64,000 bases of DNA from Zopfochytrium polystomum (taxonomy: Eukaryota > Chytridiomycota > Chytridiomycetes > Chytridiales > Chytridiaceae): the NCBI GenBank assembly GCA_025765615.1, contig JAIVFJ010000279.1:1-64000 (forward strand), given 5' to 3'. Below the pieces are notes generated by a model that made no database searches, had not been told where the DNA came from, and saw only the letters and a list, made by a program, of their open reading frames with translations. The position numbers and the translations under genes are program-made. Shown in pieces: positions 57,912-64,000 of this stretch; the stretch's first letter is position 1; each line of letters begins with the position of its first letter.

Positions 57912-58084
57912 GGGCTAAGTACCCATTCAGGGCTGAGTACCACCCAGGGCTGGGCATCACTCAGGGCTGAATACCAGCCAGGGCTGAGTACCAGCCTGGG
58001 CTGTGCACCACCCTGGGCTAAGTACCAGCCAGGGCTGAGTACCACCTTGGGCTGAGCACTTTGTCTGGGCTGAGTACCACCAGG
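57912..58084 (+). repeat. 17-bp minisatellite, about ten units
   Basis: Ten consecutive units of about 17 bp built on GGGCTGAGTACCACCCA, for example GGGCTGAATACCAGCCA and GGGCTAAGTACCAGCCA; one unit is 18 bp. The unit length is not a multiple of three and the open frame seen on the minus strand is a by-product. It lies within the non-coding part of the IN-RT spacer of the inner element. Confidence 0.85.
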
Positions 58085-58499
58085 AACCAATTTACAGCTT
58101 GTTTGAGAAACAGTTGCTTGTAAATTGGTTTGGTTGTTTCCAAATCAGGAAGCTTGTTTGGGAAACAAGCCGCTTTTTTTCCTTGTTTTTAGAAATCCAA
58201 TGATTGGTGCAATCTCTGGTGAGCTCAGTTTTTATCTCACTTTTAGAAATGCAGTGATTGGTGCAATCCCTGATTCCCAAATGCCTGTTGCATTGCTCAG
58301 ATTGCACAGCACAGCAGGAAAGCTGGAATTCCAGATCAGGAAGCCTAATTCCGATGCAGAGTGCGGAATTCCGGTGCAGAGAGCGTAGTTTGAGCGTTTT
58401 TGTGCATGTTCTAATTGCATTGTTCCTACCGGTAGGATGAACAAAGCTAGAACAACAGCCGCCTTTGCCTATCTCTTTTTATTGAGAACAGATTAGCCC

Positions 58500-60158
58500 T
58501 TCCGAGCGCCCCATTCAAGTATTGAATCCATTGAGCCCTTCAAACACCCCATCCAATGTGATTGGATGGAGTTCTCAAAGGGATCATCAGTAACAGGCGT
58601 AGTGTACCCCGTGGGTCGAATCTCAACACCGGTAACACGCACTGAGGCCATGAGTGGAAAGTGGTCCAAAGAGTGGATAGCAGCAGAGCAAACAGAGATT
58701 GACGCTCTCAGAATGCTTGCAGCTTTCGAAGTCCTTGATCGACCCAAGAATGTCAATGTCGTGCAGAACAAATGGGTTTACAAGGTCAAGCTTCGACCGG
58801 ACGGCAGCATTGAGCGCTTTCGCGCATGATTAGTGGCAAAGGGCTTTACACAGCGTCGTGGCGTTGATTTCTGGAACACTCACTCTCCTGTTGTTCGCAT
58901 CAATAGTCTATGATGGCTCCTTGCTATGACAGCCTCAAACGGTTGGGACACAGCTATGGTCGATATTAGCAATGCCTACCTCAACAGCAAACTTGATGTC
59001 CCCATCTACATGGAGCAACCAGATGGCTACCGTTCGGATGGCAAGGTCTGGCTTTTGCACAAAGCTGTCAACGGTATCAAGCAAGCGGGGCGTTGTTGGT
59101 ACCAGGAACTCATTGGTCGTCTCAAATCTGCCGACTACCAACAAAGCGCAGCAGATCCGTGCATCCTCTTCAAGCGCACAAAGGAACGTATTATTTTCAT
59201 TGCTATCTATGTCGATGATATTTGTTTCTTTGGGCACACAGAGGAAATCACCTCTGCCATCAATTTGCTAAAATCCTTCTATAAGCTCCGCGAACTAGGT
59301 CATATCAAGACCGTACTGAATATGGAAGTTCATCGAACACCAACTGGCATTTACTTGCATCAACGAGCTTACACCAAAGAGTTACTCCAACGCCATGCAG
59401 ACCTAGTCAATGGAAAGAAGACAGCAGTAACTGCTCTCCCCAGTCCTCTCACTCTTCAACCTCGAGAAAATGATGAACCCACAGCAAATCAACAGCTCTA
59501 CCAAGCAATCCTTGGTGGCATCAACTATTTGGCAACACACACACGACCAGACTTGGCACCAGCAGTCTCATATCTTGGCGCCTTCAGCAAGGACCCAAGC
59601 AAACACCACTTGCAGATCCTCATTCGAGTCCTTCAATATATCAATGGTACACGTGAGTATGGTTTGCTTTATTCCAACACAGGGTCTGGAATTTTCGGCT
59701 ACTCGGATGCTGCTCATGGAGTTCATACTGATGGGAAATCACAACTTGGCTACTTCGTTTTGTTTGGAAATACCGCTATCAGCTGGGCATCAACTCGCAG
59801 TCCTACAGTTCTGCTGTCACCTCAGCAAGCAGAATACGTTGCAGTCTCAGAACTAGGACGAGAACTGGAGGCCATCTCACAACAGCACACAGCACTTATG
59901 CTCCCATCCCCAACTCCTATTCCAATCTATACTGACAACCAAGGCGTTATCAATTTGAGCTCAAACGATCTCTACACTAATAGGTCAAAACATATTCTGG
60001 TAAACTATCACTATATCAGGGAACTGGTTGATCGACAAGTGATTCGACTGGAATGGATTCATGGTGGCGAGCAACCAGCAGATTATCTTACAAAATCATT
60101 ACCAGCTGCTTTAGGTGCTTACCATCTTAGTCATATTGGTCTTTGTCGTGTGCCTTAG
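58500..60158 (+). pseudogene. Reverse transcriptase and RNase H of the inner copia element
   Basis: One frame from about 58500 to the stop at 60156-60158 covers the whole copia RT and RNase H. RT motifs are NKWVYKVKLRPDGSIERFRA, LVAKGFTQ, VDISNAYLNSKLDVPIYMEQ, KAVNGIKQAGRCWYQ and the catalytic FIAIYVDDICFFG. RNase H follows (GYSDAAHGVHTDGKSQLGYF, SPQQAEYVAVSELGRELEA, YTDNQGVINLSSN). It ends in QPADYLTKSL. Two TGA codons at 58827-58829 and 58911-58913 interrupt it. At the first, the outer element has Arg (GCACGG, ARLVAKG), which shows what was lost. Confidence 0.88.
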
Positions 60159-60442
60159 TTTCTGTCCCCTTTCTTTATTTGTATTGCATTCTCTTTCTCC
60201 TTTCTCTTTCTTGCCCTTCTTCTTCTTCTGCATTGCTTCTTATATTCCTGCATTCAAGCTTCTTTGCTCTCCATCTACAAATTTCATATGGGCATTCTTT
60301 TCTTATTGTTCTGCCACCTGGTGGCCAGTCATACCTGTTTATTGCTTTTCCTTAACCAGTGTACGGTTTCCTTACGTTGCCTATGGCGTAAGGTTTTCCT
60401 CTGTGCTGGCCCTTTTGCTCCTGCCCACAGCTTAGGGGGGAG

Positions 60443-60658
60443 TGTTAGATTTTGGGTTTTTGCAGTAAGCAGTGTGCAGGAGCAAACTGTGATGAGGATT
60501 TGGTGTATTTTTTGTCACCTGGTCTTTGTCACAATTTTGTATAAAGCCAAACAGCATACATTGTACAACCGTCTCCCATCTCAGCTTCACCATCACAAGA
60601 GAGTAGTCCACCAGAGTAGTTCACCACCATTCACAATCAGCAGCAGTCATTTCTTTCA
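60443..60658 (+). repeat. 3' LTR of the inner copia element
   Basis: 216 bp, TGTTAGATTTTGGG to ATTTCTTTCA, directly preceded by the polypurine tract cttaggggggag. Lacks the 30-bp block seen in the 5' LTR. Confidence 0.9.
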
Positions 60659-61042
60659 TGTACAGCTCTGGTGTTGGAGGTGACGGCACGATGGGTTGGA
60701 TTCCGTGCTACTGCAATTAATGTCACCTCCAGTGGGCCTTACTGGGAGCACTATAGGCATGACTGTGGAAGGCCAGACCGATGTGGCAGACCGAAGGCCC
60801 ACGAACACCGAAGTCCCAGCTTGTAGGCTAGTGTGGCCTGGACCTGTGTCAGAGGAGGTGGAGTCCTGAGCAGGGAGCCCATTCCGCAAGGAGTACCAAC
60901 CAGGAGACAGTTATTCTTCTGATGTGCCCAGGCGAGACGCAGGGGAAAGCGTTGAGGGCAAGCTGTGTATGGGGGAGTGGTCGCCTCGCCTCATAGGGTA
61001 CTGGGGGGAGCCCAGACCAGCATCGTGCGGAAGGCTCACCTG
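60659..61042 (+). repeat. Shared module, copy B (right part, outer element)
   Basis: Continues the segment begun at 52569-52595, from which it is separated by the inner element. It aligns with 56850-57272 across its length with scattered substitutions and ends at the same aaggctcacctg. Confidence 0.65.
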
Positions 61043-61369
61043 TGCAGAGTTTTCTCTCATGCATTATTTTGTGTGCAGGCTATCTCAGAAAATCTGAACT
61101 AATTTTCCCTAAAGTTTCTTATAGTTAAAACCATTGCAAGTAGATTCTATTTCTCTACAACCACAAAACAAACATAACACTTTAAAATTTGGAATCCACC
61201 ACAAACTTCTTACCTTCAGGCGAAATTCCATCAGAACCACGTTAATTGTCACCACCATCTGACAACTCTGCAAAGTGTACACATTCAGGCCAACTGTGTT
61301 TGACAAGCACACCTTGCCCAGACCCTTGTATATGTGCAGACAGCCTTTGAGGTTATTGAACAACCCACC

Positions 61370-62631
61370 AATGTCAACTTAATCTGGAACAAATGGGTCT
61401 ATAAGGTCAAACTTTGTGAAGTCACCAGCATTGAGTGCTTCTATGCACGGCTTGTAGCTAAGGGCCTCACTTAGTGTCATTGCATTTATATTCAGAATAC
61501 TCACTCAACTCTTGTCCAAATCAATAGTCCCTGTTAACTCACTGAAATGGTTGCCTGAATCAACTGGGACACTGACACAGTCGAGATCAGCAACACATAC
61601 CTCAACAGCATATTTTATGTGCCAATCTGCATGGAACAGTTCATTACCACAACACTGAGTGCACGAGACGAACAGCCACCCAAATCAAACAGTTGTCAGG
61701 AAGGTACGATCTTCTGGAAGACCACTGCATCCCTCTTTGTCCACACTGCAAGCTAAGTTTACAATTTTCGTTTTTTGGTGATTCTGGCAAAACTTCCTCT
61801 GCCATTGCCTTGCCTAATCTTGTTACAAACTCTGCAAAATGGGAGCAATCAAAAACCATCCTTGATATGCAGATGGCACATCACCATAACGGAATCTTCT
61901 TACACTAGAAAGCCTATATCAAGGAGTTACTTCAGTGCCACGCCAACTTTATCAACAACCGCACTGCATAACCGCCCTTCCCAGTAGTCTCAATCTTCAA
62001 TCTTCAGCCACATAGGATCAACAAAGCAACTGAGAGACTGTACCAGGCAATCCATGACGGCATCAACTACCTTGCAACACACACGCAACCAGACCTTGCC
62101 CCAGCAGTTTCATATCCTGGTGCCTTCAGCAAGGATCCCAACATAGCCAGTTACTCCAACGCTGCCCAAGGGGTCCACTCAGATGGGAAATCACAGCTTG
62201 GCTACTATATTCTATTTGGATATTTGGAGGAACAGCTCTTAGTTGGACATCTGTTTGGAACAGCACTGTCATGCTGTCGCCGCAGGAAGCTGAATATGTT
62301 GTCTGAACTCGGACAAGAACTTAAGGCACTATCCCAAATCTATTCAGCACTTCAACTTCTGTCTCCAACTCCTCTTGTCATTGTCACGTACACTGACAAC
62401 AGTGGTGTGATCAACCTCAGCTCAAATGATCTTTACACCAATAGGTCAGAGCATATCATGGTAAAGGATCATTACATTCGAGAACTCGTGGAACAAAAGG
62501 TTGTACGGCTTGAATGGATTGCTGGAGGAGAACAGCCTGCAGACTATATGACAAAATCTCTCTCAAATATTCTCACTGAATACCATCTGAGTTGCATTGG
62601 TTTTCTTACTTCTGATTCATTTTTTTTCTGA
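61370..62631 (+). pseudogene. RT/RNase H remnant of the outer copia element
   Basis: Broken pol sequence. NKWVYKVKL and ARLVAKG are near 61390-61460, VEISNTYLNS is near 61590, followed by a heavily rearranged part. An RNase H tail from about 62224 then resembles the inner element (SELGQELKALSQIYSALQLL, YTDNSGVINLSSNDLYTNRS, GGEQPADYMTKSL). Multiple stops and frame changes; non-functional. Confidence 0.8.
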
Positions 62632-62883
62632 TCTGTGAAGCTATTTTCTTCTTTGTTCTTTTTAATTACTTTGACTCATTTTCTTTTACCTCTGAAGTTC
62701 AATATGTGTTTTTTCCCCATCCATTTTTGTTAGTGTGGTCTGTCCTTTCTGTTCTGCCATCCGATGGCCAGTCATACCTGTTTGTGATTCTTCTTTCTCC
62801 GGTGTACGGTTTCCTTAGGTTGACTATGGCTTAAGGTTTTCCTCCGTGCCGGCCTTTGCTCCTGCCCACAGCTTAGGGGGGAG

Positions 62884-63112
62884 TGTTAGTTTTGGGTCTT
62901 TTGGTGTAAGCAGTGTGCAGGAGCTTTGACCTGATACTGCTCTGCAAGGATGACTTGCAGCATTTTGCAAGTGATGGTCCTTGTAACAGTTTTGTATAAT
63001 GACAAACACAAGACTGACAGAAGCCAAGATCAACCTCCCACCACCACCACCTTCAGTAGTGTACACCACAACAGCCCAACCCATCAATCAGCCATCATAG
63101 CAAATTCTTTCA
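62884..63112 (+). repeat. 3' LTR of the outer copia element
   Basis: 229 bp, preceded by the polypurine tract cttaggggggag. Differs from the 5' LTR at three sites only (A/T, G/A and C/T). Confidence 0.88.
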
Positions 63113-63260
63113 AGATCATCCTCAGATTGTTGCCAGATTGACTCCAGATCGTCAACAGAACCCCTGATTGTCGTCAGATTGCCAGATCATCATCCGATTG
63201 TCGTCAGATTTTCTTCTGATTGTCAGATTGACTCCAGATTGCTGCCAGATTGCCTCCAGC
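63113..63260. repeat. Degenerate cagattg-type short tandem repeats
   Basis: Starting right after the LTR, the motifs agattgttgccagattg, attgtcgtcagattg and attgctgccagattg recur with irregular spacing of about 10-17 bp. Confidence 0.55.
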
Positions 63261-63528
63261 AATCACTTTCCTCGCCCCCCAAACCAGACTGCATCACCCC
63301 CTTCACCACCACAACCACATTGCAACCACATCACAACCTTTGTGCTGAATTGGGATTGGCACCCCCCTATTTCATGAGCAGCCCACCTCTCTCCATGTTC
63401 TTCGGCACCCACGCTGATCAACACATATTGACGTCACCACTCAGCCAGACCCCACTATTGCCCCACTCACTGAACTTGACATCCTACGCTTCACCTCCAC
63501 TTGCAACCTCACCATCCAACAGCGGCCC

Positions 63529-63861
63529 TTGCTCTCAAAGGACCAGACTTCTTACTTGCTCCGCCTTCTGCATCCTTTGTCAGACGAACAGGCTGCCTGT
63601 CTTCAGACCACATCCCCACACATTAAATTTTCTTACACCTGTCGACTACCAGCTGCTGCCACAGAATTCACCAACGAACCTGCCAACCAACTCGTCCTCC
63701 AACACCTGGCTCCTGGAACTACTGGAAAAAACTTTGATAAGTTAAAGGACTCCCTGCGTCATGCAATCACCTCTGCTTTATCCTCCTGTGGCTCCATAAT
63801 GGCTATTCATTTTGCACACCACCAGCTTTCCGCCTCTGCATCTGCCACAGTTCTTTTTTGA
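63529..63861 (+). CDS. Hypothetical reading frame, possibly retroelement-derived
   Basis: A 110-codon frame with balanced composition (MLSKDQTSYLLRLLHPLSDE near its start, APGTTGKNFDKLKDSLRHAI later). No known domain is recognised. The sense orientation matches the neighbouring retrotransposons, so it could be a gag relic of another element. A separate frame opens with ATG at 63899 (MGAGVTIRPLEPSAENQRR) and runs off the end of the window. Confidence 0.25.
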   Translation: MLSKDQTSYLLRLLHPLSDEQAACLQTTSPHIKFSYTCRLPAAATEFTNEPANQLVLQHLAPGTTGKNFDKLKDSLRHAITSALSSCGSIMAIHFAHHQLSASASATVLF

Positions 63862-64000
63862 CAGCCCTCCTCACAATCCCCCTCAGTTCATAACTATTAT
63901 GGGTGCAGGTGTCACAATTCGACCACTGGAACCTTCTGCAGAAAACCAGCGGCGAATCAGTGATGAAAAGCAACGCACAGCTGTTCTTTATAACATTCGT

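Larger units (their letters stand above)
52596..60658 (+). mobile_element. Inner Ty1/copia retrotransposon, nearly complete
   Basis: An 8.06-kb element nested in the outer one. The LTRs (52596-52841, 246 bp; 60443-60658, 216 bp) are identical except for one substitution and a 30-bp block present only in the 5' copy, which indicates a recent insertion. The order is gag, protease, integrase, reverse transcriptase, RNase H, the copia (Pseudoviridae-like) order. A polypurine tract (AGGGGGGAG) abuts the 3' LTR. Pol is broken between integrase and RT by about 1.6 kb of largely non-coding DNA and by in-frame TGA codons, so it is not autonomous now. Flanks GGTGC/TGTAC do not form a clean duplication. 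Confidence 0.9.
49113..63112 (+). mobile_element. Outer Ty1/copia retrotransposon, decayed, split by a nested element
   Basis: Bounded by two 229-bp LTRs (49113-49341 and 62884-63112) that differ at only three positions. Without the nested 8.06-kb element it would be about 5.9 kb, normal for copia. The order of remnants is LTR, gag-like segment (around 49940-50200, VTWFPGAQNQNAHCCLIIPR, similar to gag of the inner element), decayed DNA, RT remnant (61370-61650, NKWVYKVKL and ARLVAKG), RNase H remnant (62224-62631), polypurine tract AGGGGGGAG and LTR. All coding parts are broken by stops and shifts. No target duplication is visible (ggaac on the left, agatc on the right). Confidence 0.85.

Noticed and set aside
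57912..58084. CRISPR-like array
   Set aside because: Units are contiguous without spacers and the context is a eukaryotic retrotransposon.
57830..58090. 86-codon minus-strand frame rich in repeats
   Set aside because: Produced by the 17-bp minisatellite inside a retrotransposon; no other coding sign.
54749..58913. TGA read as a sense codon in this genome
   Set aside because: PLAC8, GST-like, MUS81 and arrestin genes all end sensibly at TGA, and the retroelement TGAs are explained by CGA mutation.

Overview
The window reads as nuclear DNA of a eukaryote, most likely a zoosporic (chytrid-like) or other early-diverging fungus. Protein genes are split by many short GT-AG introns (about 50-350 nt), are GC-rich with poly-Ala/Gly/Ser/Pro runs, and sit between AT-rich spacers full of microsatellites and A/T homopolymers. 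The gene set fits a fungus: MUS81, a Tsr4/PDCD2-type protein, an Oca1-like phosphatase homologue, a PLAC8 protein, a tetraspanin, a MYND-finger protein of a fungal family, an arrestin-domain protein and a TKL-type kinase. The species assignment is inference.

Layout. 1-1466: 3' part of a membrane protein gene. 1467-9270: gene-poor and repeat-rich, with a dispersed repeat (R1), two tRNA-derived patches and a solo LTR with an intact 5-bp target duplication. 9271-12411: PLAC8 gene and a GST-like gene. 13161-13233: tRNA-Phe(GAA), minus strand. 14325-20897: a five-exon gene (minus) for a secreted protein of 2083 residues made of fifteen copies of a four-cysteine domain I do not recognise. 22244-25299: ten-exon kinase plus C1 domain (minus). 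26016-26963: frameshifted MYND gene. 27977-29277: tetraspanin. 29662-32084: Tsr4/PDCD2-type gene. 32388-33720: unresolved acidic gene. 34999-38369: arrestin-domain gene (minus) with one frame break. 39537-40827: Oca1-like pseudophosphatase (minus), divergent from MUS81 at 40970-43971 over a 142-bp intergenic region. 43972-48233: AT-rich, with no convincing gene. 48234-64000: a second copy of the dispersed repeat (R2) interrupted by a nested Ty1/copia block: an outer element (49113-63112) containing a younger inner element (52596-60658).

The genes are not an operon or a metabolic cluster; they are independently transcribed housekeeping, membrane and signalling genes. The most unusual object is the fifteen-domain Cys-repeat protein. 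All fifteen copies keep C3-x10-C4 spacing, repeats 8-13 keep a strict C-x10-C-x8-C-x10-C frame, and the four repeats that carry introns (1, 2, 3 and 7) have them at the same codon and phase. The retrotransposon block is the second point of interest. It can be ordered by age, its four listed in-frame stops all look like CGA-to-TGA changes, and its outer member pairs nearly identical LTRs with badly decayed coding sequence.
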